This document shows, in pieces, positions 26,182 to 35,254 of a stretch of DNA of 64,000 nt. The DNA comes from Candidatus Kuenenia hertensis (GTDB taxonomy: Bacteria > Planctomycetota > Brocadiia > Brocadiales > Brocadiaceae). The notes beneath the pieces were generated by a model. The model ran no database searches, was not told the DNA's origin, and saw nothing but the letters and a program-made list of their open reading frames with translations. Numbering within the stretch: the first letter of the stretch is position 1; every line of letters starts with the position of its first letter. The DNA lies in the NCBI GenBank assembly GCA_021646465.1, contig SOET01000015.1:23035-87034 (forward strand), read 5' to 3'. Made by a program: the position numbers and the translations under genes.

Positions 26182-28428
26182 ATGAAAAATACGGTATCTG
26201 TCAAAGCCAGATTAATTATTTTCGGATTGTGCATATCGCTCATACCAATAACTGTTATCACCTCTCTCTATTACTTCAACGCCAGAAAAAAACTGCATGA
26301 TCATCAAATAGGTGAATTAACCTCAATAGCAGAGGCGAAAAAAATACACCTGCTCTCCCTACTGGAATCAAAAAAGAGCAGGACTATAGATTTCGGCTCA
26401 GATGGGTATATACGAAATTGCCTGGAAAGAATAAACAGCGGCAAATATTCCAATAAAGGCATAGGGAAATTATTGTCGAAGCACCTGATAAATAACAAAC
26501 AGCCGTTAGACCCTCACCTTCTGCATATAAATGTGTTAGATACAACCGGCAAGGTTATTGCCTCCACAAATAAAAACTGGGTCGGGACAGATATGTCCGG
26601 TACTCTTTATTTCAAAAAAGGGCTTCTCTGTGCTCAAAATACCGCATTTGTAGGCCAGCCTGAAATTTGCCCGCTTTGTAAAAAGAAACGCTTTGCTATT
26701 GCGGCGCCGCTTTATTCACAACGCCATAAGAAAAAACTCGGCATACTGCTGAATTGCTACGATTTGAATGTGCTGAATTCAATCACCATGGACCACCGTG
26801 GCATGGCGGAAACAGCGGAAATCTATTTGGTAAACAGGAATAAACTCATGTTTACCGAATCGCGCTTTGTAGAAAATGCCATGCTCAATCAAAAAATAGA
26901 CACCGAACCCGTGAAGAAAATCTTTTCAACAGAACAGGAAATGACGGGCATTTATCCGGATTACAGAGGAATAGCCGTCGTAGGTGTTTCTTCTTACATC
27001 CCTGAATATGACTGGACCTTGCTGTCGGAAATTGACAAAGAGGAATTGTTTGCCCCATTGCTTCAGATGAGTACCATCGCTTTATCTATGGGTTCGGCAA
27101 GCGGAATTATCGTCATTATTTCAGGAGTGTTGTTTGCCTTCTCATTTTCAAGGCCGCTTTCTCTTTTGAAAGAGGCAACAAAAAATATTGCCTCGGGCGT
27201 TTTTTCCCATAGGGTGCCGATAAAAAACCACGATGAATTCGGAGAACTCGCCCATAGTTTTAACACTATGGCGGAAAGCCTCGATAATGAAATCTTCCGG
27301 CGCAAGCAGGTTGAAACGCAGCTTCTGAAATTGTCTCAGGCAATGGAACAAAGCCCGGCGTCGGTTATCATTACCGATATTCATGGAAATATAGAATACG
27401 CAAACCAGCAATTCTGCGAAACCACGGGATATACTTTCGCGGAATTAAGAGGAAAAAATCCACGCATTTTAAAATCAGGGAAAACCCCTCCGGAACAATA
27501 CAAGGATTTATGGGAAACGATTACTGCCGGGAAAATATGGGCGGGTGAATTCATCAATAAAAAGAAAGACGGCGAGCTGTTCCACTCATATGGGAAGATT
27601 GGCCCCCTGAAAAACACGGAGGAGGCTATTACCCATTATGTCGCTCTGAGAGAAGACGTCACTGAGAAGAGAAAATTACAGGAAGAACAAAAAAAACTCA
27701 CCGAACAAGTATTCCATATGCAAAAGCTGGAGTCTGTGGGAAGGCTTGCCAGTTCCATAGCGCACGATTTTAACAACTATCTTACCGCAATAATCGGATA
27801 TGCACATGTCCTGAAAATTAACACAAATAAAAATGATCCTTCTGAAAAGATTGTTAATAATATACTCCGTGCAACAGAAAAGGCGTCAGATTTGTCACAA
27901 CGCCTTCTTACTTTCGGACGAAAACGTCCGCTCTCGCTGAAGAAAATAAACCTTAATGATAGTATTAAAAATATGGAATCCCTGCTCCTGAACCTTTCGA
28001 ATAATTTTCTGGAGTATAAAACCGATCTGTATGAGAATGAACTGCCTGTATCCGCAGACCCGGGGCAGATAGAGCAGGCCGTAATGAACCTTGCCATCAA
28101 TGCAAAAGACGCCATGCCAAATGGAGGTGTTTTATCGGTAAAAACCGCTGTCGTCAAACTTGATAATGAACGCATTAAAAAGCTCTGCCTTACTGTACCG
28201 GGCAAATACGCAACACTCTCTGTTTCCGATACCGGAACCGGCATTGATGAAAATCATCTCCAAAATATATTTGAACCGTTTTTTACCACAAAAGAACCGG
28301 GAAAAGGCACGGGGCTTGGCCTCTCTATCGTTTACGGAATAATACAGCAACATAACGGCGCTATTGATGTTTCAAGCGAACCGGGAAAAGGAACCACGTT
28401 TATCTTATATTTACCGTTAATTTCATAA
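26182..28428 (+). CDS. NtrB-type sensor histidine kinase (Cache-HAMP-PAS-HisKA-HATPase)
   Basis: A 748-residue membrane sensor. A first membrane segment (ARLIIFGLCISLIPITVITSL) leads into an extracytoplasmic Cache-type domain (about 35-295) with a CPLCKKK segment that may bind metal. A second membrane segment and HAMP (about 300-370) follow, then a PAS domain (about 380-500; ITDIHGNIEYANQQFCETTGYT), HisKA with phospho-acceptor AHDFNNYLTAIIGYAHV, and a HATPase with NAKDAMPNGG, DTGTGIDE and GTGLGLSIVYGI. The HDFNN box is the type that partners NtrC-family regulators. ATG 26182 is one codon after a possible GTG start. The sigma-54 promoter upstream suggests it is controlled by its own presumptive partner at 33614-34957. 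Confidence 0.93.
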   Translation: MKNTVSVKARLIIFGLCISLIPITVITSLYYFNARKKLHDHQIGELTSIAEAKKIHLLSLLESKKSRTIDFGSDGYIRNCLERINSGKYSNKGIGKLLSKHLINNKQPLDPHLLHINVLDTTGKVIASTNKNWVGTDMSGTLYFKKGLLCAQNTAFVGQPEICPLCKKKRFAIAAPLYSQRHKKKLGILLNCYDLNVLNSITMDHRGMAETAEIYLVNRNKLMFTESRFVENAMLNQKIDTEPVKKIFSTEQEMTGIYPDYRGIAVVGVSSYIPEYDWTLLSEIDKEELFAPLLQMSTIALSMGSASGIIVIISGVLFAFSFSRPLSLLKEATKNIASGVFSHRVPIKNHDEFGELAHSFNTMAESLDNEIFRRKQVETQLLKLSQAMEQSPASVIITDIHGNIEYANQQFCETTGYTFAELRGKNPRILKSGKTPPEQYKDLWETITAGKIWAGEFINKKKDGELFHSYGKIGPLKNTEEAITHYVALREDVTEKRKLQEEQKKLTEQVFHMQKLESVGRLASSIAHDFNNYLTAIIGYAHVLKINTNKNDPSEKIVNNILRATEKASDLSQRLLTFGRKRPLSLKKINLNDSIKNMESLLLNLSNNFLEYKTDLYENELPVSADPGQIEQAVMNLAINAKDAMPNGGVLSVKTAVVKLDNERIKKLCLTVPGKYATLSVSDTGTGIDENHLQNIFEPFFTTKEPGKGTGLGLSIVYGIIQQHNGAIDVSSEPGKGTTFILYLPLIS

Positions 28429-28432
28429 GACC

Positions 28433-28548
28433 GTAGAGACGCATTGCTATGCGTCTCTCGTTTGTACGTGTTAAACTTGTACGACATTGTTTATGAATCA
28501 CAAATTGTAACCCTATTAAGAGTGTTTTGTCGGGTAAGAAACCCGACC
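28433..28548 (-). repeat. Composite dispersed repeat: hairpin A, family H block and hairpin B in tandem
   Basis: Immediately after the kinase stop codon: family A hairpin (28433-28459), the inverted counterpart of the block at 25285-25377, then family B hairpin (28521-28548). Its position right at the gene end suggests it also serves as a terminator or RNA-end structure. Confidence 0.8.
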
Positions 28549-28652
28549 TACTTGTTGACAAAAAAAGTAATGAGTGCTTATAGCTGTGAAAATTTACCTT
28601 GCGCTCCTGCTTTCGTTTTGCAATCATTACGGTATGTATATTTAGTTCAAAC

Positions 28653-28799
28653 GTAACTATCCAGTGTGTATTACACACCCCGTCAGCTTGCGCTGCCACC
28701 CCTCTTTTTAGAGGGGAAGATGGAAAGTAGAGACGCAATGCATTGCGTCTTTACAAGAAGGGATTTAGGGGTGTGTTATGAATTACGCAAAATAGCTAC
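28653..28799. mobile_element. MITE-like element, copy 1
   Basis: Ends GTAACTATCCAGTGTG at the left and ATTACGCAAAATAGCTAC at the right are imperfect inverted repeats, with inner arms TACACACCCC and GGGGTGTGTTA. It shares CACCCCTCTTTTTAGAGGGG with the copy at 61205-61342. A family A hairpin (28727-28754) sits inside it, so repeats nest. It creates an artificial N-terminal extension of the following frame. Confidence 0.7.
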
Positions 28800-28827
28800 C
28801 TCTAAACAAAACAGAATATTACCCAAT

Positions 28828-31800
28828 ATGTCCCAAAAAAATCCCGCTTCTGAAACAACCGCTGATAGTATTTCAACCACACCCAATGAAATAACGCAAT
28901 CCCAACAATCAGAAAATGTACAAAAAACACCAGATGACCTCTTTTACATTGTTGGTATCGGCGCTTCTGCGGGTGGGCTCGATGCAATAATACAATTTTT
29001 TTCCCATATGCCCCCTGAAAACGGTCTTGCGTTTATTATAGTACAACACTTTGCCCCTGGAAGTAAAAGTATCCTCCCTGAAATACTGCAAAAAATCACG
29101 TCTATGACGGTTTCTGAAATTGAACATGGTAACCGCCTGCAACCCGACCATGTCTATATAATGCCGTCAGACAAACATGTTATTACATTAAACAAAGAGG
29201 TTTTTTTGGAGGATTTTAAAGAACCGCCTTCACATACTAAGCCGATTGATAACTTCTTCATCTCATTAGCACATCATCAGGGAAGGAATACCGCCGGCAT
29301 AATCCTCTCCGGCACGGGCACGGATGGGGCAGCCGGTATAAAAGCAATCAAAGAGGCGGGGGGCCTTACCCTTGCACAAGAGGTAAGCAGTGCACAATTT
29401 GACGGCATGCCAAAAAGCGCCATTGCCACAGGATGTGTTGACTTCATTCTGCATCCGCAGGAAATGCCCGGTATACTTTTAAAACGCATTACAATTCCTG
29501 AAGATGAAAACACGGAAAACACAGAAACAATCGCATTGAAAAATACCCGCCGCCTGAAGGAAATTATCAACATACTATTAACGAAAACAGGCCATAATTT
29601 TTCTCACTATAAAAAGAACACGGTTGCCCGGCGGGTTGAAAAACGGATGTCTCAAAGCAATATAAAGAGCATCTCAAAGTACATTTCTCTTCTTCAACAA
29701 AACCCCTCTGAAATAAATGCTCTTTTTCGGGAATTACTAATAACGGTTACCTGTTTTTTCAGAGAAATGGAAAATGATTTTGTTCTTAAAGAAAAAGTGT
29801 TTTCAGAAATTCTAAAAAACAAATCCGCTGGAGACACAGTGAGAATATGGGTTCCCGGCTGCGCCACAGGCGAGGAGCCATATTCCATTGCGATGCTTTT
29901 CTCCGAATATCTGGAAGCAATACAACAACCTTTGAAAATACAAATTTTTGCAACTGACATAAACGAAAATGCCATTCGTTTTGCCCGCGCCGCGTTGTAT
30001 CCGCTGGACAGAATCAGCCATGTATCGCCTGCGCGATTGGAACGCTTTTTCCATAAAAAGAACCACTCGTTTGCTATTAATGATAGGATAAGAGAGATGG
30101 TAATCTTCTCATACCATAATCTCATTAAAGACCCGCCCTTTTCCAGGATAGACCTCATTAGCTGTAAAAATCTCTTGATTTATTTTGACGCAACGCTGCA
30201 AGAAAAATTACTGCCTCTGTTCTTTTATATCCTACGACCCAACGGTTTTCTTCTCCTTGGAAAATCCGAATCGATAAGGGGATTTACCGATCTTTTTGCA
30301 ACAATAGATGAAAAAAACAGGGTCTTTAAACGTAGCGATGTTTCTTTTCCGTCAATGAAAACCATTGCCATACATCCGGAAGAGGAAAAAACCTTTTTAC
30401 CTGAAGAGAAAAATGCCATAAATAACGAACCGCCTATTAACATCAGGGAGACTTTGGCGAAAGTATTGTTTGATGACTTTTCACCGCCGTGCGTAATTAT
30501 CGATGAAGAACATCATATAGTCCATCTCCATGGTCAACTGGACCGATTCCTTAAATTACCGGAAGGAGAACCCAATTTAAACATTATAAAAATGGCGCAT
30601 AAAACGTTTCGTCCAGAATTGACGGTGGTACTAAAAAATGCCTTAAAACAAAAGAAAACCATTCGCAGCAAAGGGGTCAGGATGGTTACCGGCAATGTTC
30701 ATTCCACGGTAAACATTATTGTCAGACCATTTCCTGAGGCATTCACGCCGAGGCAATTGTATATCATTATTTTTCAGGAACAGGGTTCTTCAGAACGGAA
30801 TGAAGGGAAAACCCCCGTTTCCTCTCAAACAGATGGCGCCGCGCCGCGCATCGCTGAACTGGAAAAAGAACTGGACAGCACAAAAAAATCCCTCTGCGAC
30901 CTCCTTGAAAATCTTGAAGACTCGAATGAAAAACTGATTCTGACAAATGAAACCTTCAGGGAAAAAGAAGAAGAATTGCGAAGCACAAAGGAAGAATTGG
31001 AGACAACAAAGGAAGAGCTCCAATCAATGAACGAGGAATTGAACATCATAAATGCCGAGCTTCAGCATAAAATTGATGACCTGTCAAAAGCAAACAGTGA
31101 TATCAATACCCTGTTGAGCAGCACAAACATCGGCACGGTCTTTCTTGACAGGAATTTATGTATAAAACGGTTCACCCCTCCTGCAGAAAAAATGATGAAT
31201 CTTATCGCATCTGATGTAAACCGCCCCATCTGCCATTTAAATACGTTTCTCATACAGGAAAAACTTATTGAGCATTTAGAAAAGGTGCTTAACACATTAA
31301 TCCCTTATGAAAAAGAGATAACAGTGCAGGACAACACATGGTACCTTGTTCGTTTCCTGCCGTATCAAACGGAAAAAAATATCATCGACGGCGTTGTCAT
31401 CACTATTGTAAACATTACACAATTAAAACGCGCCCGGGAAGAAGTCTCCCTTTTGGAAAAGCTGATTCTTTCCATCAACGAATCGGAAGATTTTAACTCT
31501 GCAATGAAATCCGTTCTGCATACCGTCTGCGAAGTTACAAACTGGACTCTTGGCGAGGTATGGTTTCCCGATAAAAGCAACTCATATCTTGTGCGAAGCG
31601 CTTCATGGTTTCCCCAGGAACCCGTCCTGCAAAATTTTGACGTCCTGAGCAGAAAACATACTTTTGAAAGAGGCATAGGACTTCCGGGACGTGCATGGTC
31701 TACAAAGCAGGTGGAATGGGTGCGGGACGTCACCCTTGATAAAAACTTTGTCCGTGCGGAACTTGCAGAAACCCATGGATTAAAGGCCGGACTGGCAATT

Positions 31801-33063
31801 CCCGTTCTCGCCAATGATGTGGTTGTTGCCGTGATTAACTTTTTTATGTCTGAGGCATGTGATCAGGACGAGCAATTCATTAAGCTCATATCATCCATTG
31901 CCTCCCAGTTGGGAATGACGTTTCGGCGCAAACAGGCAGAGGAATCATTGAAACATTTCCGTTTATTGGCAGAAAACATCCCTGAAACTTTTTGGATAGC
32001 TTCTCACGACTTCAGCCGCATAGTATACATCAGTCCCGCATATGAAACTATCTGGGGACGTACCTGTAAAAGCCTTTATGAACAACCAAAATCCTGGTTA
32101 GACAGTATTCACCCCGATGACAATGAAAGAGTGCTTGCTTCACTGGAAAAGCATATTAAAGGCGAAAAACCCTTTGAAGAGGAGTTTAGAATTATCAAGC
32201 CTGATGGCACAATACGCACGATATTAGACCGGGCATTCTTTATAAATGACCCGGAAAATAAATTTAACTCCATAGTGGGAATTGCCCAGGACATCACGGA
32301 ACGCATTAAAACGCAAAAACACGTGAAGCTCCTGTCCTCCGTTGTTGAACAAAGCATTGAAGGCATTGCGGTTGCCGATCTTGACGGTTATTTGCAATTT
32401 GTCAATTACTCTTTTGCAACTATGCATGGATATACGACAAACGAACTTACGGGAAAACACCTTTCAATCTTTCATACTCCCGGTCAGATGCCCGCCGTAA
32501 ATGCCTCCCTCAGATATCTTAAAGAAAAGGGTTTCTTTACAGGAGAACTCTGGCATGTCCGGCGTGACGGTACAGAATTTCCCACCCTTATGAACAACAC
32601 GATCCTAAAGGATGAAAAAGGAAACGCAATTGCAATGATTGGCACCCTCATCGATATTACCGAAAACAAAAAAACTGCCGATGAATTGAAAAAGAGCTCT
32701 CACTTTTTACAGATAATTACCGAAGGAACAACAGACTTTATTTTTATAAAAGATGCTGAATGCCGGCTGATTATGGTAAATTCTGCCGTTTGCAAGTATC
32801 TGGGAAAATCATTACAGGAAATCACAGGGAAAACATCCTTTGAGATTTTACCAAAGGATGTTGCAGAAAAAATCACGAAAAACGATCTCGCTGTTTTACA
32901 CTCAGGGGAAACACAAACATTTGAAGAAACAATCCCGGGAAAAGAGCATACCGCAAAAATATTTCTTGCAACAAAAAGCCCCTATCGCGACAGCAACGGA
33001 AATATTATCGGGATCGTTGGAATTTCAAAAGATATTACGGAAATCAAACGAAAGAAAAAATAA
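28828..33063 (+). CDS. CheB-CheR-PAS-GAF-PAS3 multidomain sensor without kinase domain
   Basis: A 1411-residue protein. In order: CheB methylesterase (about 35-225; VGIGASAGGLDAI with the Ser, VQHF, LSGTGTDGAAG with the Asp), CheR methyltransferase (about 235-490; VWVPGCATGEEPYSIAML), a linker, a coiled coil (about 670-750; EELRSTKEELETTKEEL), a PAS-like domain, GAF (about 870-1035), and three PAS-PAC units from about 1045, 1170 and 1290. It ends at a PAC motif (ISKDITEIKRKKK) with no histidine kinase, although relatives usually have one. I start at ATG 28828 (MSQKNPASE) because the frame upstream is repeat DNA. It lies 400 bases after the kinase gene; what it signals to is unknown. Confidence 0.9.
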   Translation: MSQKNPASETTADSISTTPNEITQSQQSENVQKTPDDLFYIVGIGASAGGLDAIIQFFSHMPPENGLAFIIVQHFAPGSKSILPEILQKITSMTVSEIEHGNRLQPDHVYIMPSDKHVITLNKEVFLEDFKEPPSHTKPIDNFFISLAHHQGRNTAGIILSGTGTDGAAGIKAIKEAGGLTLAQEVSSAQFDGMPKSAIATGCVDFILHPQEMPGILLKRITIPEDENTENTETIALKNTRRLKEIINILLTKTGHNFSHYKKNTVARRVEKRMSQSNIKSISKYISLLQQNPSEINALFRELLITVTCFFREMENDFVLKEKVFSEILKNKSAGDTVRIWVPGCATGEEPYSIAMLFSEYLEAIQQPLKIQIFATDINENAIRFARAALYPLDRISHVSPARLERFFHKKNHSFAINDRIREMVIFSYHNLIKDPPFSRIDLISCKNLLIYFDATLQEKLLPLFFYILRPNGFLLLGKSESIRGFTDLFATIDEKNRVFKRSDVSFPSMKTIAIHPEEEKTFLPEEKNAINNEPPINIRETLAKVLFDDFSPPCVIIDEEHHIVHLHGQLDRFLKLPEGEPNLNIIKMAHKTFRPELTVVLKNALKQKKTIRSKGVRMVTGNVHSTVNIIVRPFPEAFTPRQLYIIIFQEQGSSERNEGKTPVSSQTDGAAPRIAELEKELDSTKKSLCDLLENLEDSNEKLILTNETFREKEEELRSTKEELETTKEELQSMNEELNIINAELQHKIDDLSKANSDINTLLSSTNIGTVFLDRNLCIKRFTPPAEKMMNLIASDVNRPICHLNTFLIQEKLIEHLEKVLNTLIPYEKEITVQDNTWYLVRFLPYQTEKNIIDGVVITIVNITQLKRAREEVSLLEKLILSINESEDFNSAMKSVLHTVCEVTNWTLGEVWFPDKSNSYLVRSASWFPQEPVLQNFDVLSRKHTFERGIGLPGRAWSTKQVEWVRDVTLDKNFVRAELAETHGLKAGLAIPVLANDVVVAVINFFMSEACDQDEQFIKLISSIASQLGMTFRRKQAEESLKHFRLLAENIPETFWIASHDFSRIVYISPAYETIWGRTCKSLYEQPKSWLDSIHPDDNERVLASLEKHIKGEKPFEEEFRIIKPDGTIRTILDRAFFINDPENKFNSIVGIAQDITERIKTQKHVKLLSSVVEQSIEGIAVADLDGYLQFVNYSFATMHGYTTNELTGKHLSIFHTPGQMPAVNASLRYLKEKGFFTGELWHVRRDGTEFPTLMNNTILKDEKGNAIAMIGTLIDITENKKTADELKKSSHFLQIITEGTTDFIFIKDAECRLIMVNSAVCKYLGKSLQEITGKTSFEILPKDVAEKITKNDLAVLHSGETQTFEETIPGKEHTAKIFLATKSPYRDSNGNIIGIVGISKDITEIKRKKK

Positions 33064-33078
33064 ATGAAAAAATCATGG

Positions 33079-33175
33079 TATTCAGCGTAAATATTACACG
33101 GCTCGTTCCCAAACTCCAATTTGGGAACGAGTTACGCTTTGCACCCCCAGTAGTTTGGTAATTTACGCTGAATAC
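33079..33175. mobile_element. MITE, about 97 bp, with perfect terminal inverted repeats
   Basis: The ends TATTCAGCGTAAAT and ATTTACGCTGAATA are perfect 14-base inverted repeats. Inside is a strong hairpin CTCGTTCCCAAACT / ATTTGGGAACGAG. An inverted relative lies at 36380-36477 and a partial one at 46181-46237. No transposase is encoded, so it would need one in trans. Confidence 0.8.
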
Positions 33176-33178
33176 AAA

Positions 33179-33262
33179 TCATGCACCCAGTATTTCATTT
33201 ATTTTTTCGAACAACCTGTCAGGGAAGATGGGTTTTTGCAGAAAATGTAGTCCCAAAGAAGC
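33179..33262 (-). pseudogene. Remnant of a response-regulator receiver domain (C-terminal end)
   Basis: On the minus strand the frame reads ASLGLHFLQKPIFPDRLFEK, then INEILGA and TGA at 33179-33181. The FLQKP-(I/F)-xPxxL motif with its Lys-Pro is the end of a CheY-like receiver domain. The upstream part is replaced by the repeat starting at 33261, so only about 27 residues remain. It may come from a hybrid kinase or a stand-alone regulator once present here. Confidence 0.65.
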
Positions 33263-33384
33263 GGGTTCAGATTTGTAATCTGAACCCAATAATTTATTTG
33301 ATTAATAGCGATACATACATTTCATGGTTAAATTGCCACGTATGAAACATGGGGGTTCAGGTCACAGACCTGAACCCGCTTGGG
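33261..33384. repeat. 124-bp dispersed repeat, family D, copy 1
   Basis: Two hairpins flank a conserved middle: GGGTTCAGATT / AATCTGAACCC at the left and GGTTCAGGTC / GACCTGAACC at the right, with TTGATTAATAGCGATA and AAATTGCCACGTATGAAA between. A near-identical copy is at 36575-36692. Confidence 0.85.
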
Positions 33385-33445
33385 GAAATATTATCGGGAT
33401 CGTGGAATTTCAAAAGATATTACGGAGATCAAACGAAAGAAAAAC
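33384..33445 (+). pseudogene. Duplicated 3' tail of the upstream CheB-CheR gene
   Basis: About 60 bases match the last codons of the preceding gene (32998-33058), with a one-base deletion that shifts the frame and a few substitutions. The two copies flank the block of MITE, receiver remnant and repeat D, as a direct repeat would flank an insertion or a partially deleted tandem duplication. Confidence 0.8.
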
Positions 33446-33517
33446 AAATTAGGCCTTCGGCGACATTTTGGGAAAAAATATTTCAGCCCTACGTTGCTCA
33501 ATTTTTCAGCTTCCCGT

Positions 33518-33584
33518 GCAATCAGGAGTTTCCTCCTGACTGCAACCGCATGACATTGGGCGGCAGGAGAAAACTCCTGCCGCC
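33518..33584. repeat. Two family C hairpins in tandem
   Basis: GCAATCAGGAG-like arms at 33518-33543 and GGCGGCAGGAG / CTCCTGCCGCC with AAAA loop at 33559-33584, 15 bases apart. The same paired arrangement occurs at 36751-36819. The second hairpin ends about 30 bases beyond the minus-strand NtrC gene stop and may act as its terminator. Confidence 0.8.
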
Positions 33585-33613
33585 ACAGGAAATTCACTTT
33601 TTGGCTACAGGTA

Positions 33614-34957
33614 CTACCCCCACTCTTTTATCCGGTATTCAATTTTTCTGATGGATATCCCTAACATTTTCGAGGCTTCCTGCTTGTTGCCTTTTGTTAA
33701 CTGAAGGGTCCGCAAAATAAGCTCTTTTTCCGCTTCATATAAGGAAGAACCGGGAACTACCGTAATGGAATGTGCATTCCCTTTCCTGGACACAATGTTC
33801 TCCGGCAGGTGTTTCTTTGATATCTTATTGCCGGAACATAGTACCATTGCCCTTTCTATCACATTTTCCAGTTCGCGAATATTCCCCGGCCAACCATACT
33901 CCATCAGAATATCCTCTATTTCAGGAGAAATCCTTGTAACTTTTTTCTGTAATTTGGCATTGAACTTTTTGATAAAATGGCTGATCAGAAGGGGGATATC
34001 CGATTTCCTATCCCGCAACGGCGGCATCATTATGTTTATTACATTCAGGCGATAATACAAATCTTCGCGAAATTCGCCGTTATCTACTGATTCTAACAAA
34101 TTCTTGTTTGTTGCGGCGATAATACGCACGTTCGCTTTCTTCGTCTCGGTACTTCCCAACGGGATATATTCGCCTTCCTGCAACACGCGCAATATTTTCG
34201 CCTGAACCGATTTTGAAATATCGCCCACTTCATCCATAAAAAGCGTGCCGCCGTCTGCTTTTTCAAATAATCCTACCCTGTCTTTAATGGCTCCCGTGTA
34301 AGAACCTTTCACATGGCCGAACAGGGCACTTTCCAGAAATTCATCTGACAGGGTAGCGCAGTTTATCGCTACAAATTCTTTGTCTTTTCTGTAGCTGTTC
34401 TGATAAATCGCCTTGGCGATAAGCTCCTTCCCCGTACCGCTTTCTCCGGTGATTAATACGGTCGCATCGCTGCGCGCTGCCTTTAACGCGATATTCATCA
34501 GGTTACACATTTTCCCTGAGTTGCCTACAATACCGGTATTTCTGCTTAGTTCCTCAAGATTGGAGGGCTGCAATTGGTCGGATATAATCTTTTGCTGTAA
34601 TATCATGCGGTCGATATTTTTCAGAATATCTTCGACCTGAAATGGTTTTGTGATATAGTTGAAGGCCCCTAATCTCATTGCCTCAACGGCCATTTCTATT
34701 TCGCCAAAAGCAGTGATCATTAATACCGAGGGGTCATATAATTCTTTCACATCCTTCAATATGTCCATCCCGCTGACCTTCCCGGCAAGTCTGATATCGG
34801 ATATGATCAGCGGGAATCTGTGCTGTTTAATGAGTTCCCACGCCTCCTCTCCCGATGCAACTGCCTGCACCTCCATATTATGCTCTCTCAGGGCAATACA
34901 TAATACATTTCGATACACTTCTTCATCTTCTATAACCAAAATCTGCACTTTATCCAT
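33614..34957 (-). CDS. NtrC-family sigma-54-dependent response regulator
   Basis: A 447-residue protein: receiver domain (1 to about 120) with LVIEDEE, phospho-acceptor Asp in PLIISDIRLAGKVSG and Lys in NYITKPFQ; AAA+ domain with Walker A LITGESGTGKELIAKAIY, Walker B DGGTLFMDEVGDIS and AATNKNL; and a Fis-type HTH (GNKQEASKMLGISIRKIEYRI). The sigma-54 contact loop, usually GAFTGA, reads GSYTGA, keeping the key Thr. It is the last gene of an apparent operon with KaiB 6 bases upstream. The NtrB-type kinase at 26182 is the likely partner. Candidate binding sites are the TGTGYCA-N4-TGRCACA dyads. Confidence 0.95.
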   Translation of the reverse strand: MDKVQILVIEDEEVYRNVLCIALREHNMEVQAVASGEEAWELIKQHRFPLIISDIRLAGKVSGMDILKDVKELYDPSVLMITAFGEIEMAVEAMRLGAFNYITKPFQVEDILKNIDRMILQQKIISDQLQPSNLEELSRNTGIVGNSGKMCNLMNIALKAARSDATVLITGESGTGKELIAKAIYQNSYRKDKEFVAINCATLSDEFLESALFGHVKGSYTGAIKDRVGLFEKADGGTLFMDEVGDISKSVQAKILRVLQEGEYIPLGSTETKKANVRIIAATNKNLLESVDNGEFREDLYYRLNVINIMMPPLRDRKSDIPLLISHFIKKFNAKLQKKVTRISPEIEDILMEYGWPGNIRELENVIERAMVLCSGNKISKKHLPENIVSRKGNAHSITVVPGSSLYEAEKELILRTLQLTKGNKQEASKMLGISIRKIEYRIKEWG

Positions 34958-34963
34958 AGTTTC

Positions 34964-35236
34964 TTACTCAATCTCAAGATATGAAAATACTTTTTCGACA
35001 TCAGAAAACTGCCCGATCACCCTGCGGCGGGGTGGAGGGAAAATCCTCTCCAATGTAGGAGTAACAAATACCCCTTCGCTTTTTACTACGGTTAAATTCT
35101 TTGATATATCAACTATTTCCAGTTCTATTTCATATCCCCCGTTATAATAATAATTCGAAAGCACATACGCCTCTTCCTTCGCCGTTTTGGCTCTTTCCGT
35201 TTCACCGGATATATAGAGTTTCAAAACATATTTCAT
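34964..35236 (-). CDS. kaiB: KaiB-like thioredoxin-fold protein
   Basis: A 90-residue protein of the KaiB family: KYVLKLYISGETERAKTAKEEAYVLSNYY at the N-terminus, EIELEIVDISKNLTVVKSEGVFVTPTLERIFPPP, then RRRVIGQFSDVEKVFSYLEI. The PTL-x(3)-PPPxRR-xIG core is diagnostic. KaiB is the fold-switching clock protein of cyanobacteria, but in most bacteria it occurs without KaiA and near signalling genes. GGCGGA lies ahead of the ATG. It sits between a small Cys-rich gene and the NtrC-type regulator. No KaiC is in the window. A signalling adaptor role is inference. Confidence 0.9.
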   Translation of the reverse strand: MKYVLKLYISGETERAKTAKEEAYVLSNYYYNGGYEIELEIVDISKNLTVVKSEGVFVTPTLERIFPPPRRRVIGQFSDVEKVFSYLEIE

Positions 35237-35254
35237 TTATTTTCCGCCTGCAAA

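Larger units (their letters stand above)
33064..33613. other. Repeat-filled convergent intergenic region
   Basis: About 550 bases between two converging genes. From left to right: a MITE (33079-33175), a receiver-domain remnant (33179-33262), a 124-bp repeat (33261-33384), a second copy of the preceding gene's 3' end (33384-33445) and two family C hairpins (33518-33584). Nothing here appears to be functional coding sequence. Confidence 0.8.

Noticed and set aside
28666..28827. N-terminal extension of the CheB-CheR protein
   Set aside because: The frame is open, but the DNA is a MITE with a nested hairpin repeat, and the CheB family begins after ATG 28828.
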